A stretch of 49,879 nucleotides of DNA, from positions 1 through 49,879 of the forward strand of contig CAMHEL010000011.1 of NCBI GenBank assembly GCA_946184125.1, written 5' to 3'. Shown one piece after another: positions 39,421 to 49,744 of the stretch; position 1 is the first letter of the stretch; every line of letters begins with the position of its first letter. The notes beneath the pieces are model-generated. The model ran no database searches and was not told where the DNA came from. It saw only the letters and a program-made list of their open reading frames with translations. Source of the stretch: an uncultured Prevotellaceae bacterium. Its GTDB lineage: Bacteria > Bacteroidota > Bacteroidia > Bacteroidales > Bacteroidaceae. A program made the position numbers and the translations under genes.

Positions 39421-40413
39421 ATGTCAAAATTCATCGTTTCGCTATCCCCCCACGCCCATGGTTCCGACACCGTGGAGCGCAATATGTATGGCGTGATTAT
39501 CGCACTGGTTCCTGCCCTGCTCGTGTCGTTCGTATACTTCGGCCTGGGCTCAGCTGTCGTCTGTGCCGTGAGTGTGGCATCGTGCGTCTTCTTCGAATGG
39601 GCCATCACCAAGTACATGCTGCACCGCGAGCCCAGCATCACCGATGGCTCCGCCATTCTCACCGGTCTGCTTCTGGGTTTCAACCTTCCCTCCAACCTTC
39701 CCTTGTGGATTATCCTCATCGGTGCCCTTGTAGCCATCGGCATCGGCAAGATGACCTTTGGCGGTCTGGGCTGCAACCCCTTCAACCCCGCCCTCGTAGG
39801 GCGCTGTTTCCTCTTGGTTTCCTTCCCAGCCCAGATGACCTCGTGGCCCGTCGTTGGTCAGTTGGCCAAATATACCGATGCCACCACCGGTGCGACGCCG
39901 CTGAGCCTGATGAAGACCGCCATCAAGACCGGTGACGTCTCTTATCTCGACCAACTTCCCGATTCGCTGACCTTGCTGTTGGGCAACGTCCCCGACGGCG
40001 CCGGCACCATCGGCGAGGTGTGCGCCCTGGCACTGCTCCTTGGCCTGGCCTACATGCTCTGGCGCAAGATCATCACGTGGCACATCCCCGTGAGCATCAT
40101 CGCCACCGTCTTCGTGTTCTATGGCCTTCTGCACTTGGCCAACCCCATCTACGCCGACCCCCTGTCGGCCATCCTCAGCGGTGGTCTGATGCTGGGTGCC
40201 ATCTTCATGGCCACCGACTATGTGACCTCGCCCATGACACACAAGGGCCAGCTCATCTACGGCGTGTGCATCGGCCTGCTCACCGTCATCATCCGCAACT
40301 GGGGCTCTTATCCCGAGGGAATGTCGTTCGCCATACTTATCATGAACGCATTCACCCCGCTGATTAACACATATGTCAAACCTAAACGTTTCGGGGAGGT
40401 AGTGAAGAAATGA
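39421..40413 (+). CDS. rnfD: Rnf complex subunit RnfD
   Basis: This 330-residue polytopic membrane subunit starts at ATG 39421 (MSKFIVSLSPHAHGSDTVER); the upstream extension lies inside rnfC. About eight to ten helices are visible (GVIIALVPALLVSFVYFGLG, AILTGLLLGFNLPSNLPLWI, YADPLSAILSGGLMLGAIFM). The loop motif DATTGATPLS near residue 160 holds the Thr to which FMN is covalently attached by the ApbE-type flavin transferase. The segment FGGLGCNPFNPALVGRCFLL is strongly conserved. RnfD transfers electrons through the membrane with RnfG. Its stop overlaps the rnfG start by 4 bp. Confidence 0.95.
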   Translation: MSKFIVSLSPHAHGSDTVERNMYGVIIALVPALLVSFVYFGLGSAVVCAVSVASCVFFEWAITKYMLHREPSITDGSAILTGLLLGFNLPSNLPLWIILIGALVAIGIGKMTFGGLGCNPFNPALVGRCFLLVSFPAQMTSWPVVGQLAKYTDATTGATPLSLMKTAIKTGDVSYLDQLPDSLTLLLGNVPDGAGTIGEVCALALLLGLAYMLWRKIITWHIPVSIIATVFVFYGLLHLANPIYADPLSAILSGGLMLGAIFMATDYVTSPMTHKGQLIYGVCIGLLTVIIRNWGSYPEGMSFAILIMNAFTPLINTYVKPKRFGEVVKK

Positions 40414-41036
40414 AAAAAATGGAGTCAACATTAGTCAACATGGTTGTCGTGCTGGTGGGTGTGGCGCTGATCATGGGCGGCATCCTCGCCTACGTCAACC
40501 ACATCACCGAGGGTCCCATCCACGAGCAGTCGGAGAAAGCGCTGGCCGACGGCATCAAAGCCGTGATGCAGAGCGATGCCCTCACCGTGACCGCCAACGA
40601 CACGCTTGTCGAGACGATAGACGGCAAGGAGTGCCAGTTCATCGTCCACAAAGCCTCTGATGCCTCGGGCAAGGAACTTGGTGCTGCCGTGGAATCCACC
40701 ACCTTGGGATTTGGCGGCAACCTGAAAGTCCTTGTGGGCTTCAACCCCGAAGGCGACATCTTGGGCTACACCCTGCTGGAGCACGCCGAGACACCCGGTT
40801 TAGGCGCCAAGGCCGACACCTGGTTCCAGAGCGACGGCAAGGCCAGCATCATCGGCAAGAACCCCTCTACGCCACTCACCGTGAGCAAGGATGGCGGCGA
40901 CGTGGATGCCATCACCGCCTCCACCATCACATCGAGGGCTTTCCTGAAGGCCATCAACCAGGCCTACAACGTATACAAGCAGAAGGGTGCCGACGCTGAG
41001 AGCGGTGCCTCGAAGAAAGTAGCAGTCAATCAATGA
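40410..41036 (+). CDS. rnfG: Rnf complex subunit RnfG (covalent FMN)
   Basis: The 208-residue subunit has one N-terminal membrane helix ([20 protein letters not shown]) and a periplasmic FMN-binding domain. Typical parts are [18 protein letters not shown] near 130 and [18 protein letters not shown] near 170. The latter is the flavinylation site, here with TAST rather than the common SGAT core, still within the allowed D-x-x-S/T-G/A-A/S-T pattern. FMN is attached to the last Thr by an ApbE-type transferase, whose gene is not in this window. It is coupled to rnfD and rnfE by 4-bp overlaps. Confidence 0.94.
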   Translation: MKKMESTLVNMVVVLVGVALIMGGILAYVNHITEGPIHEQSEKALADGIKAVMQSDALTVTANDTLVETIDGKECQFIVHKASDASGKELGAAVESTTLGFGGNLKVLVGFNPEGDILGYTLLEHAETPGLGAKADTWFQSDGKASIIGKNPSTPLTVSKDGGDVDAITASTITSRAFLKAINQAYNVYKQKGADAESGASKKVAVNQ

Positions 41037-41635
41037 AGGAGGAAGAAGAAATGAACAACATCAAAATCCTGACCAATGGTCTTCTGAAGGAGAACCCCAT
41101 CTTCGTGCTCCTTCTTGGCATGTGCCCCACCCTCGCCACCACCACTTCTGCCATGAATGGTCTGTCGATGGGTCTGGCTACCACCTTTGTGCTCATCTGC
41201 TCCAATGTGGTCATCTCCTGCATCAAGCGCATCACGCCCGACAAGGTACGCATTCCCGTGTTCATCGTGGTGATAGCCTCGTTTGTCACCATTCTGCAAA
41301 TGCTGATCAAGGCCTTCCTTCCCGAGATAGACAAGAATCTGGGCTTGTTCATCCCCCTGATTGTTGTCAACTGCATCATTCTGGGCCGTGCAGAGGCCTT
41401 CGCCTGCAAGAACAACCCCCTTCAGAGCATGTTCGACGGCATCGGCATCGGACTGGGCTTCACGTTTGCTCTGACTCTCTTGGGCATGGTCCGCGAACTA
41501 CTCGGTGCCGGCTCGCTGTTCGGCATCGCCCTCTTGCCTGAAGTGACCAACACGCTCGTCTTCGTGCTTCCTCCGGGTGCCTTCATCACCCTGGGCTACA
41601 TCATCGCCATCGTCAACAAACTCAAGAAAGGATAA
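41033..41635 (+). CDS. rnfE: Rnf complex subunit RnfE
   Basis: This is a 200-residue polytopic subunit, one of the two related six-helix proteins (with RnfA) that form the core for ion translocation. Motifs are [40 protein letters not shown] and [20 protein letters not shown]. Two starts are possible. ATG 41033 overlaps the rnfG stop (ATGA) but adds a Lys/Glu tag MKEEEE. ATG 41051 is preceded by AAGGAGGAAG, an unusually good Shine-Dalgarno-like sequence for this phylum, and gives [11 protein letters not shown], closer to other RnfE proteins. I slightly prefer the second. Confidence 0.93.
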   Translation: MKEEEEMNNIKILTNGLLKENPIFVLLLGMCPTLATTTSAMNGLSMGLATTFVLICSNVVISCIKRITPDKVRIPVFIVVIASFVTILQMLIKAFLPEIDKNLGLFIPLIVVNCIILGRAEAFACKNNPLQSMFDGIGIGLGFTFALTLLGMVRELLGAGSLFGIALLPEVTNTLVFVLPPGAFITLGYIIAIVNKLKKG

Positions 41636-41638
41636 GCC

Positions 41639-42241
41639 ATGGAATATCTGTTAATTTTCATCTCTGCGATATTTGTCAACAACATCGTCCTGTCGCAGTT
41701 CTTGGGCATCTGCCCGTTCCTTGGAGTCTCAAAGAAAGTGGACACCGCCCTCGGAATGGGTGCCGCAGTGGCCTTTGTCATGACGCTTGCCACCATCGTC
41801 ACCTGGCTTGTGCAGACCTACGTGCTCACCCCCATGGGCCTTCAATACTTGCAGACGCTGGCGTTCATCCTGGTCATCGCCTCCCTGGTTCAGATGGTTG
41901 AAATCGTGCTGAAGAAGGTGTCGCCCAGTCTCTACCAGGCTCTGGGAATCTTCCTCCCTCTGATTACCACCAACTGTGCCGTGCTGGGTGTGGCCATCCT
42001 CGTCATCCAGAAAGACTTCAGCCTGCTGCAGTCAGTGGTTTATGCCTTCTCCACCGCTCTTGGCTTCGCATTGGCCCTCACGGTCTTCGCCGGCCTTCGC
42101 GAGCAGTTGTCGCTTGTCAAGGTACCCAAGGGGATGAGCGGCATGGCCATCGTACTGGTGACCGCCGGTCTTCTCAGCCTCGCCTTCATGGGCTTCTCGG
42201 GTGTCGACGGTGGTTTGAAAGTTCTTTTCGGATTAGAATGA
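41639..42241 (+). CDS. rnfA: Rnf complex subunit RnfA
   Basis: This 200-residue membrane protein has six helices and the typical motifs [20 protein letters not shown] near residue 10-29 and [20 protein letters not shown] near 100-119. The two conserved Cys (ICPF and TNCA) are the positions that hold an intramembrane iron-sulphur centre shared with RnfE. It lies 3 bp after rnfE and completes the set rseC-B-C-D-G-E-A. galE follows after 27 bp and may be read on the same transcript. Confidence 0.95.
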   Translation: MEYLLIFISAIFVNNIVLSQFLGICPFLGVSKKVDTALGMGAAVAFVMTLATIVTWLVQTYVLTPMGLQYLQTLAFILVIASLVQMVEIVLKKVSPSLYQALGIFLPLITTNCAVLGVAILVIQKDFSLLQSVVYAFSTALGFALALTVFAGLREQLSLVKVPKGMSGMAIVLVTAGLLSLAFMGFSGVDGGLKVLFGLE

Positions 42242-42268
42242 TGTGAAATAAAAAAGTCAAATAAACTC

Positions 42269-43306
42269 ATGAAAAAAACAATCCTTGTGACAGGTGGAAC
42301 GGGTTTTATCGGCTCGCACACCACCGTTGAACTTCAAGAGGCTGGTTACGATGTCGTCATCGTCGACAACCTGTCGAACTCCAAGATTGAGGTGCTCGAC
42401 GGCATAGAGAAAATCACAGGCATACGCCCGGCCTTCGAACAGGTCGACTGCTGCGACCGTCAAGGTCTTGAGGCCGTTTTCGCCAACTATCCTGGCATAG
42501 CCGGCATCATCCATTTCGCTGCGAGCAAAGCCGTTGGCGAGAGTGTGGAGAAGCCTCTTCTCTACTACCGCAACAACATCAACAGTCTGATTAACCTTCT
42601 GGAGCTGATGCCGAAGTATGACGTGAAAGGCATCATCTTCTCGTCGAGCTGCACCGTCTACGGTCAGCCTACCGCCGAGAACCTTCCTGTCACCGAGCAG
42701 GCTCCCATCCAGAAAGCGCTGAGCCCTTATGGCAACACCAAGCAGATTAACGAGGAGATTATCCAGGACTTCATCCATAGCGGTGCTCCCATCAAATCGG
42801 TGATTCTCCGCTACTTCAACCCCATCGGCGCACATCCCTCAGCCCTTATCGGCGAACTTCCCCTTGGTGTCCCGATGAACCTCATCCCCTTTGTCACCCA
42901 GACCGCCATCGGCATCCGCAAGGAGCTGAAGGTGTTCGGCAATGATTACAACACCCCCGACGGCACCTGCATCCGCGACTACATCTATGTGGTCGATTTG
43001 GCCAAGGCCCATGTGGCAGCCATGACCCGCGTTCTCGAGCAGGAGACCGATGCCGTTGAGGTGTTCAACATCGGCACAGGCCGTGGTCTGAGCACCCTCG
43101 AGGTGATCAAGGGCTTTGAGAAAGCCACTGGCGTGAAGCTCAACTGGTGCTTCGCCCCCCGCCGGGAAGGCGACATCGAGAAGGTGTGGGGCAATGTGGA
43201 CAAAGCCAACAAAGTGCTTGGCTGGAAGGCAGAGACGCCCATAGAGGACGTGCTCGCCTCAGCCTGGAAATGGCAGGTCCGCCTCCGCGACGAGGGTGTG
43301 ATGTAA
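42269..43306 (+). CDS. galE: UDP-glucose 4-epimerase
   Basis: The 345-residue cytoplasmic enzyme interconverts UDP-glucose and UDP-galactose with bound NAD+, for galactose use and surface glycans. It shows the Rossmann loop VTGGTGFIGSHTTVEL at the N-terminus, IVDNLSNSKIEVL and IIHFAASKAVGESVEKPL. The Ser/Thr of IIFSSSCTVYGQP and the Tyr-x3-Lys pair in SPYGNTKQINEEII are near residues 127 and 153. NPIGAHPSALIGELP and DGTCIRDYIYVVDLAKAH are also typical. The length is as expected. It follows rnfA by 27 bp without an obvious terminator. Confidence 0.95.
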   Translation: MKKTILVTGGTGFIGSHTTVELQEAGYDVVIVDNLSNSKIEVLDGIEKITGIRPAFEQVDCCDRQGLEAVFANYPGIAGIIHFAASKAVGESVEKPLLYYRNNINSLINLLELMPKYDVKGIIFSSSCTVYGQPTAENLPVTEQAPIQKALSPYGNTKQINEEIIQDFIHSGAPIKSVILRYFNPIGAHPSALIGELPLGVPMNLIPFVTQTAIGIRKELKVFGNDYNTPDGTCIRDYIYVVDLAKAHVAAMTRVLEQETDAVEVFNIGTGRGLSTLEVIKGFEKATGVKLNWCFAPRREGDIEKVWGNVDKANKVLGWKAETPIEDVLASAWKWQVRLRDEGVM

Positions 43307-43447
43307 GAATTTCACCTCATCGCTTTCTCCTATTGACAGACCGTCAAAGGATCATCAAGGCGACAGCAAAAATTATGTATTCTAAATTCTTAATTCTTAA
43401 TTTTCTTAATTATGAATTATGAATTATGAATTTTAAATAGTCCTTCC
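43307..43447. other. AT-rich spacer between convergent galE and addB
   Basis: This is a 141-bp gap with no gene. From about 43365 to 43440 it is low-complexity: TTCTTAATTCTTAATT passing into three ATTATGAATT units. It resembles the simple-repeat spacer at 30384. No clear hairpin terminator is visible for either gene. Confidence 0.6.
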
Positions 43448-46411
43448 TCATCGCCTGTTTTTCCCGCAAAACGAGGCGTAGGGGCATGAAGCACAGACTT
43501 TTTTATCGGTGGTGGGTGAGAATGGAACCTTCGGGTCGAGCATCTCACCCACCACTTTTGTCAGGTGCTCCTTGAAAGCGGGGGTATGTTCGGCGATGTC
43601 GGTGATTTCTCTTCTCGTGTTTTTCGAGCCGAAAGCGAGCACGGGGTTGTAGTCCTTCCCTCCCGAATGCTGGATGAAGAGCAGAGCGGGGCTGACGGGC
43701 AGGCCATGGGGGTTGACCTCGGCACTCTCCCTCACAATCATGGCATAGAGCATGGCCTGCAGGAAATAGTCGCTATGCTTGTGCACATTTTGGGGGTCGA
43801 ACACATCGTCGACACCAGCCATCGTTCCCGCAGTTTTTCCTCCCGTCTTGTAATCTATCACACGTATTGTGCGACGACCACTGCTGTCGGTCACCTCGTC
43901 GAGGCGGTCGATGCGCCCCCCTACCTTCACCTTTCTCTTTCCCTCGCTGGTGACGATGTCGATGGTGGTGAAGACGTCGCCCTCATGCCCACGCAGGGTG
44001 AAGGGCGCCAGTTGCAGGTCGATGCTGAGCAACTGCGTGACATAGTGTTTGATGACCATCTTGTTGATGAGCTGCAGTCCGTCATAGTCGGGCTTGCCCT
44101 TGGTCCACTTGAAGACGTTCTCCTTGATGGCGGCATCGAGATGGCGCGAGATGAAACTGTCGTGCTTCAGCACATATTCCAACTGCGACTTGGTGATGGG
44201 ATGTCCGCTTCCGGCGAACGGAGGAGCATCGGTCGTAGCGGTGGTGCCTGTCAGTTCATCGTAGATGGTCTGCATACAGTCGTGGAAGATGCTGCCAAAC
44301 TTCCTGTTGTCGATTTCCTCGTCATCGCTCTCCGGTTCCTTGATGCCGGCCATGTAGCTGTAAAAGAATTGCATGGGGCAGCGGAGATAGCGGTTGATGG
44401 CCGTAGGCGAGAGTTTGCCGATGGCTCCAAGACGCTCCGCCACCGCCTGTGTTTTCTCTATGGGCAGATGGTCTCTGATAGACGGTTTCTGACCTACATG
44501 CAGTGTCTTGAGGTCGATGTGGAGCCCGCTCTCCACCATGAGCTGTATCATGAAGCGGCTTTTCTCGCCCGTGTTCTTGTTGTCGGGGGCATTGCCATAG
44601 ACGATGGTCACATCGCCGGCGCGCTGCAGCATCCTGAGGAAATAATAGGCATAGATGCCCACTTTCTGTCGTATGGTGGTCATGCCGAAGGCGTCGCGTA
44701 TGGACTGCGGGATGAAGGAGGGCTGGTCGAGGCCCTTGGGCATGTTCCCCTCGTTGCACGAGAGGACAATCAGATGTTCGAAGTCGAGGTTTCTGGTCTC
44801 GAGCACCCCCATGACCTGCAGTCCCACGGCGGGTTCTCCATGGAAAGGAATATTGGTGGCGGCGAGGGCCTGTTTGAGGAGCCGCTGATAGGTGGTGGGC
44901 TCCACACAGAGGTCGCCGCTGTCGATGAGGTTCTGCAGTCTGTTGATGAGCGTGTAGGTACGGAACACCGCCTCTTTGGCCATGGGGTCGGTGTCGGGTT
45001 GCTGCCGCATGCCGATGGCGACCCGCTTGAGCAGGTCGAGCATCCATAGGTTGAGGTTGCGGTTGAGGTCGAAGGAGTGGGTATCGCCCTCACGGTTGAC
45101 ATTGAGGTCGCTGAAAAGGAGCGTGAGCCCCTCGTCGATGGCCAGTTGCTGCCGTGTGGGGTGATGCAGGTGCTGACTGACGAGGTTTTCAGCCAGTTCG
45201 GTAACCTGTGGCGAGATATGGATGGCATAGGGATGCCTGAGCACGGCGAGGACGGGCTTCTGCCGGTAGGCCTGCGAACCGGAACGTCCATATTGCGTCA
45301 GTTCGATGAGCAGCGCGACGAGAGATGCTGCGGCAGTGTGCTGCAGCGGATACCCCGTGGTGATGTTCACCTCCTCCACGTCTTGCGGGATGCTGTGAAC
45401 GACGGTGGGGAGTAGGCTTTCGTCGCATAGCACGACCGCCGTCCGGTTGCCGGCCTCGGTGCGCCGCTTGTCCTGCAGCCACTGTCCCACATAGCGAGCC
45501 TGCATGTTGCCCGTGGGCGAACCGATGAATGTGATGTGCTTGTTGTGGCGCAGGTTGTCGTAGAGTTGGTCGTCGCTGTCGTCGAGACTGTTGGGAAACA
45601 GGCTTTTGAACTTCCTCACCTGGTCGCCGGCCTCTTGCTGTGGCTCCTCCATACCTACATAATAGCGGTCGTAGTCCCAGAAGAACTCTGCCCGTCCCTC
45701 ATCCTTGAGTTTCTGGAAGAGGAGGCGCTCCGTCTCATGGAGGGCGTTGAATCCCACGAAGAGGTAGGTGTTGCTGCCGAAGTCGGCCTGCTCGTCCTCG
45801 ACCACGGCGCGTGCCAGCGCCCCCTCATAGGTGAGTCCCTGCTTTCTTAGCCGGTCGTTGAAGTCGTCGTATATGTTCTGGAACTGGTTCCACAACTGCA
45901 GGAACTTCTTCTTGAGGTAGGTGGTGTGGTTCTCGTCGAAGTTCTTGAAAAAGCGCTTGAGGACCTCCACCTGGTTATCACTGAGATAATCGACACTGTC
46001 GAAGGAATGAATGTCGCTGAGGTTGGAGAAGACGCCCTTGGCATTTGCCATGCAGTGGTCGATGTCGTTGAAATCGTCGAGCATGACGCTCCCCCAGCTG
46101 AAGAACTGGTCGAGCGTCTCGTTGCTTTCCGTACATGCGATATAGCTTTTGTAGAGGTCGCAGACGAGTTTGATATCATCGGCGACGGTCAGTCTGCTAT
46201 GCCTTTGGAACAGTTCGCTGATGGTGATATACGTGGGGCACCAGATGGTGTGGTGCGTCATCTCGGCGAGATACTCGTTGAGAAACAGTGCCGCCCTCTT
46301 GTTGGGGAAGACGATGGTGAGCTGCGACAGGTCCTCTCCGTATTTGTCGAGGATATGCCGTGCCACATGTTTCAGGAATGGGATGGGCTTTTGTAAGTTA
46401 TTGCTTTCCAT
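43448..46411 (-). CDS. addB: AddB-like helicase-nuclease subunit (PD-(D/E)XK nuclease)
   Basis: The 987-residue protein is the partner of AddA in the RecBCD-equivalent complex that resects double-strand breaks. The degenerate helicase part starts with FLKHVARHILDKYGEDLSQL and TIVFPNKRAALFLNEYLAEM. VLETRNLDFEHLIVLSCNEG near 590 corresponds to the helicase-like core. The C-terminal nuclease has KLSPTAINRYLRCPMQFFYS near 690, VKVGGRIDRLDEV and IRVIDYKTGGK (the D and D-x-K metal site). The first Cys (RCPM) and CASCPYASFCG near the end supply the four Cys of the 4Fe-4S staple typical of AddB. It lies 20 bp after addA. In Bacteroidetes it is often annotated only as a PD-(D/E)XK nuclease family protein. 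Confidence 0.9.
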   Translation of the reverse strand: MESNNLQKPIPFLKHVARHILDKYGEDLSQLTIVFPNKRAALFLNEYLAEMTHHTIWCPTYITISELFQRHSRLTVADDIKLVCDLYKSYIACTESNETLDQFFSWGSVMLDDFNDIDHCMANAKGVFSNLSDIHSFDSVDYLSDNQVEVLKRFFKNFDENHTTYLKKKFLQLWNQFQNIYDDFNDRLRKQGLTYEGALARAVVEDEQADFGSNTYLFVGFNALHETERLLFQKLKDEGRAEFFWDYDRYYVGMEEPQQEAGDQVRKFKSLFPNSLDDSDDQLYDNLRHNKHITFIGSPTGNMQARYVGQWLQDKRRTEAGNRTAVVLCDESLLPTVVHSIPQDVEEVNITTGYPLQHTAAASLVALLIELTQYGRSGSQAYRQKPVLAVLRHPYAIHISPQVTELAENLVSQHLHHPTRQQLAIDEGLTLLFSDLNVNREGDTHSFDLNRNLNLWMLDLLKRVAIGMRQQPDTDPMAKEAVFRTYTLINRLQNLIDSGDLCVEPTTYQRLLKQALAATNIPFHGEPAVGLQVMGVLETRNLDFEHLIVLSCNEGNMPKGLDQPSFIPQSIRDAFGMTTIRQKVGIYAYYFLRMLQRAGDVTIVYGNAPDNKNTGEKSRFMIQLMVESGLHIDLKTLHVGQKPSIRDHLPIEKTQAVAERLGAIGKLSPTAINRYLRCPMQFFYSYMAGIKEPESDDEEIDNRKFGSIFHDCMQTIYDELTGTTATTDAPPFAGSGHPITKSQLEYVLKHDSFISRHLDAAIKENVFKWTKGKPDYDGLQLINKMVIKHYVTQLLSIDLQLAPFTLRGHEGDVFTTIDIVTSEGKRKVKVGGRIDRLDEVTDSSGRRTIRVIDYKTGGKTAGTMAGVDDVFDPQNVHKHSDYFLQAMLYAMIVRESAEVNPHGLPVSPALLFIQHSGGKDYNPVLAFGSKNTRREITDIAEHTPAFKEHLTKVVGEMLDPKVPFSPTTDKKVCASCPYASFCGKNRR

Positions 46412-46431
46412 TATCTTGCTTTTCTTTTCAC

Positions 46432-49400
46432 CTACTTACTATCACTTACTCTTTCTATCTGGTTGCGGTCCACATACCAGAGGTAGCCTTCCACCTGCTG
46501 GTGCCCCATGGTCCGGAGGAGCCTCATATACTGCCTCACCTGTTCGTGATAGGCGTTCTTAGGCTTTCCGAATTTGAAATCGACGACGATGGTGTTTTTC
46601 CCGTCGCTCATCACCCTGTCGGGCCGGCATGTGCGTGCCTGCCCCGTATCGGGGTCTCTGAAGAGGATGGCACATTCGTTGTGCAGCGTCCATTTGGGGT
46701 CGAACCATTCTCTCACCTTGCTGTTCGACAGGGCTTGCTGCAATTGCTGCCTGAGGTCTTCTTCGGTCACCTCATCGCCGAGAACCCCAGTGAAGGAGAG
46801 CTGTCGCAGGGCTTTCTCCATATCGTCGATGCTGGCAAGCTGGGCGTAGAACTGATGGAGCAGGTTTCCCCGACGGATGTATCTGTCGCGCTCCTCGTGG
46901 GGCTCGGTGAAAATCTGGCTCTCGTTGCTCTGCCTGAAATGGGCGATGAGCGGATACGACTTCATGACAAAAGGCTCGCTCTCCTCGGGCAGGAGGAAGA
47001 TGTTGCTGGTCTCGCTCTCCTTTTGGACTTTGGCGGCAGCGGTCGGTGGGAAACAGGTGCCATACTCGAAGATGTTCATCCCCTCTTTTTCTTCCACCGT
47101 GCAGCCATTGAGCTGACCGTCCATCAGCTTTATGGTCTCCTCGATGAGTTTGCTCCGGTATGCGCCCTCGTCATTTTCCTTTGCAGCCTTCTTTTTGCCG
47201 TCTTTTTTCTCCTCCGCTGCGAGCACGTAAAGCCTTGTCCTTGCTCTGGTGAAAGCCACATAGAGCAGGTTGAGGTTATCGACAACATTTTGCAGGTGCT
47301 CCTGCTTGTATTCCGCCTCATAGGTCGTATTGACCATCGTTTTCCGGCTGAAATTGATGGGGACGAGGGGCAGCTGTGCATAGGGCTGCTCCTGGGTTTC
47401 GCACCAGATGACATCGCTTTTTTCCAATTGCCAGTTGCAGAAGGGTATGATGACATTGTCGTACTCCAGTCCCTTGCTCTTGTGGATGGAGATGATGCGC
47501 ACGCCGTCGACCTCGTCGCCATGGATGGTGGTGGTATGGTATTTATCGTCCCACACCTGAAGGAATCGGGCGATGTCGGAAGTATATTCAGTGAGGTGCT
47601 GTGCGATAATGTCGTAGAAGGTGCAGATATAGGCTTCCTGCCCTGGGGCGTGGTCAAGGTCGAAGATATGGTAAATGCTCTCCGTGAGGTCGTTGAGGGG
47701 TTTCTCCCTCAACTTGGCGAGGTCTGCAGCACACCGGAACCCCTCGGGCATCTTGCTCATCAAGTCGGTGAGGGGCTGGCTGTCGGCATCATGGAGCAGG
47801 ATGTCGTCGCCGGGGATGTCGTGGCCGAGGATATCGATATGCCAGGCCTTGACAAGGAGGGCGCAACTTATGAGGTCTTGTTCGTCGTGGATGACTCTCA
47901 GGGCAGCGATGATGACGGTGACGGCGAGCGAGGCGTCGAGCCTGAAGGCTTCGTCGGAGACGATGTTGATGCCGGTGTCATGGCTCTGGAAATAGCTGGC
48001 GGTCTGCTCTATCTCGATGTTTGTCCTGGCGAGGATGGCGATTTTCCGCTGCTCCACACCATGGTCGAGTAGTTGGCGGATGATGTCCTCCATCCATGTC
48101 ATGGTGGTGTCGCTGTCGGCGTCGTGTCCCATGAAACTCACCCTGATATACCCATCATCGGGTTTGTTGGCCGGCACTTTTTGCTCGACATCGGCATAGG
48201 CCGCCCGCATCTGTTCGGCTTCGTCGCCCACACTCCGCAACAAGTTCTGATATTCTATCTCCCTTGCCGTGGTGAAGAAGAGGTTGTTGAACTCCACCAC
48301 TTTCCTTGTGGAGCGGTAGTTGGTGTCGAGTGGCAGCACCTCCACCTCCTGTCCGTAGGTGCTGTCGATGCTGTTGAGCAGTCGCCAGTCACCGGCGCGC
48401 CATCTGTAGATGCTCTGCTTTACATCGCCCACGATGAGGTTCTTCCCACCTTGAGCCATGCAGTTGTCGAGCAGGATTTTGAAGTTCTGCCACTGCAGTG
48501 CGCCGGTGTCCTGAAACTCATCAATCATGATGTTTCTCAGGGGTGCGCCAATCCGCTCGAAGACGAATGGGGTGTCGCTCTCGTCGATGAGGCCGTGAAG
48601 GAGTCCCTGTGTGTCGCTGAGCAGGAGCCGGTTGCCCTCGGTGTTGATTTCCCTGACGATGGTTTCTATCTTGCTGAGCAGCCGCAAAGGGCTGAGGTGG
48701 CTCAGCGCCAGCTTGGCACTCTGGGCATGATGGTAGCACTCCATGCGGTGGCTCTCGACCTCGATGAGGAGGGGCAACAGTTCTTTCTTGGCGAGGGCGT
48801 CAATCTGATGGGCGTAAGCGGTCTTGCCACTATACCATTTCTGTGATGGCTCCAAACATTTCTGGCAGTTGGAGTTCAACGGCCCTCCGTCGAAGATGCC
48901 ATTACTGAGTTTCAGGAAAAAGTTGTAGATGCCTCTGGTACTTTGGTAGAAGTCTTCGGCGGTGTAACCCTGAGTCAGTTGGAGGAAGCGCTGGCCGTAG
49001 GATGTCATCTGCTGGATGCTGTCCTCGCGTATTTTCTTGAGCTGTGCGGTGAAACGGTCGAAGAAGTGGGGCTCATTGATGACCTGGAGGTCGTCATACC
49101 GCTTCTTGTAGGTGTCTTTGAAGATGTTCATGCTGAACGACTTCAACTGTCTGACAACGTTCCACGACTTGTCGTCGCCTATCTTATCGAGGATGAACTG
49201 CATCATCCATTTGAGCAATTCATCTTTTTCCTGCAGACTCTCTATCATGCTGTCGACGGCCAGCTGCGCTGTCTGCTCATCATTGAGCTCCACGTGGAGG
49301 TTGGCGGTGAGGTCGAGTTCGTGTGCGAGGTTTTTCAATACGCGCTGGAAGAACTTGTCGATGGTCTCCACTCGGAAGGCGGTGTAGTCGTGTATGATAA

Positions 49401-49695
49401 AGCTCAGTGCCCTGGCGGCATGGCTTTTCACCACGGCCTCTTCGCAGTGCATCTCCTCGGTGATTTTCCGCATGTAGTCGGCCGAATCGGCATAACCGTG
49501 GGCCAGGCCATACAGTTGGCTGAGAATGCGCAACTTCATCTCCTCGGTGGCCTTGTTGGTGAAGGTCACGGCGAGGGTGCTGCGGTAGGCAGTGAGATTA
49601 TCGATGAGCAGTTTGATATATTCCACAGCCAGGGTGAAAGTCTTACCACTCCCGGCGCTGGCTTTGTATACTTTTAATGGGTATTTCTTTTCCAT
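46432..49695 (-). CDS. addA: AddA-like UvrD/Rep-family helicase-nuclease
   Basis: The 1,087-residue protein is the motor and nuclease subunit paired with AddB. All superfamily-1A motifs are visible: YKASAGSGKTFTLAVEYI (Walker A, residues 9-26), STLAVTFTNKATEEMKLRIL (motif Ia), IMIDEFQDTGALQWQNFKIL (motif II), IVGDVKQSIYRWRAGDWRLL (motif III), ISIHKSKGLEYDNVIIPF (motif V) and LLYVAFTRARTRLYVL (motif VI). The C-terminal nuclease region has CRPDRVM and TIVVDFKFGKPKNAYHEQVR (D and D-x-K). The start ATG at 49695 fits the usual MEKKYPLKVYKAS beginning, 19 bp after a clear -7 box. addB follows after 20 bp. Confidence 0.93.
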   Translation of the reverse strand: MEKKYPLKVYKASAGSGKTFTLAVEYIKLLIDNLTAYRSTLAVTFTNKATEEMKLRILSQLYGLAHGYADSADYMRKITEEMHCEEAVVKSHAARALSFIIHDYTAFRVETIDKFFQRVLKNLAHELDLTANLHVELNDEQTAQLAVDSMIESLQEKDELLKWMMQFILDKIGDDKSWNVVRQLKSFSMNIFKDTYKKRYDDLQVINEPHFFDRFTAQLKKIREDSIQQMTSYGQRFLQLTQGYTAEDFYQSTRGIYNFFLKLSNGIFDGGPLNSNCQKCLEPSQKWYSGKTAYAHQIDALAKKELLPLLIEVESHRMECYHHAQSAKLALSHLSPLRLLSKIETIVREINTEGNRLLLSDTQGLLHGLIDESDTPFVFERIGAPLRNIMIDEFQDTGALQWQNFKILLDNCMAQGGKNLIVGDVKQSIYRWRAGDWRLLNSIDSTYGQEVEVLPLDTNYRSTRKVVEFNNLFFTTAREIEYQNLLRSVGDEAEQMRAAYADVEQKVPANKPDDGYIRVSFMGHDADSDTTMTWMEDIIRQLLDHGVEQRKIAILARTNIEIEQTASYFQSHDTGINIVSDEAFRLDASLAVTVIIAALRVIHDEQDLISCALLVKAWHIDILGHDIPGDDILLHDADSQPLTDLMSKMPEGFRCAADLAKLREKPLNDLTESIYHIFDLDHAPGQEAYICTFYDIIAQHLTEYTSDIARFLQVWDDKYHTTTIHGDEVDGVRIISIHKSKGLEYDNVIIPFCNWQLEKSDVIWCETQEQPYAQLPLVPINFSRKTMVNTTYEAEYKQEHLQNVVDNLNLLYVAFTRARTRLYVLAAEEKKDGKKKAAKENDEGAYRSKLIEETIKLMDGQLNGCTVEEKEGMNIFEYGTCFPPTAAAKVQKESETSNIFLLPEESEPFVMKSYPLIAHFRQSNESQIFTEPHEERDRYIRRGNLLHQFYAQLASIDDMEKALRQLSFTGVLGDEVTEEDLRQQLQQALSNSKVREWFDPKWTLHNECAILFRDPDTGQARTCRPDRVMSDGKNTIVVDFKFGKPKNAYHEQVRQYMRLLRTMGHQQVEGYLWYVDRNQIERVSDSK

Positions 49696-49713
49696 GTGTC
49701 ACACTTGATGTTG

Positions 49714-49744
49714 CAAAGTTAGTGTTTTTTCATCCATTTCCAAA
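49714..49744 (-). promoter_or_regulatory. Promoter of addAB
   Basis: On the minus strand, TTTG (49741-49744), a 19-bp spacer and TAACTTTG (49714-49721) fit the Bacteroidetes consensus, giving a short leader of about 14 nt before the addA ATG. A second -7-like box, TACCTTTG (49776-49783), lies further upstream without a matching TTTG partner. Nothing else was recognised from 49746 to the window end. Confidence 0.65.
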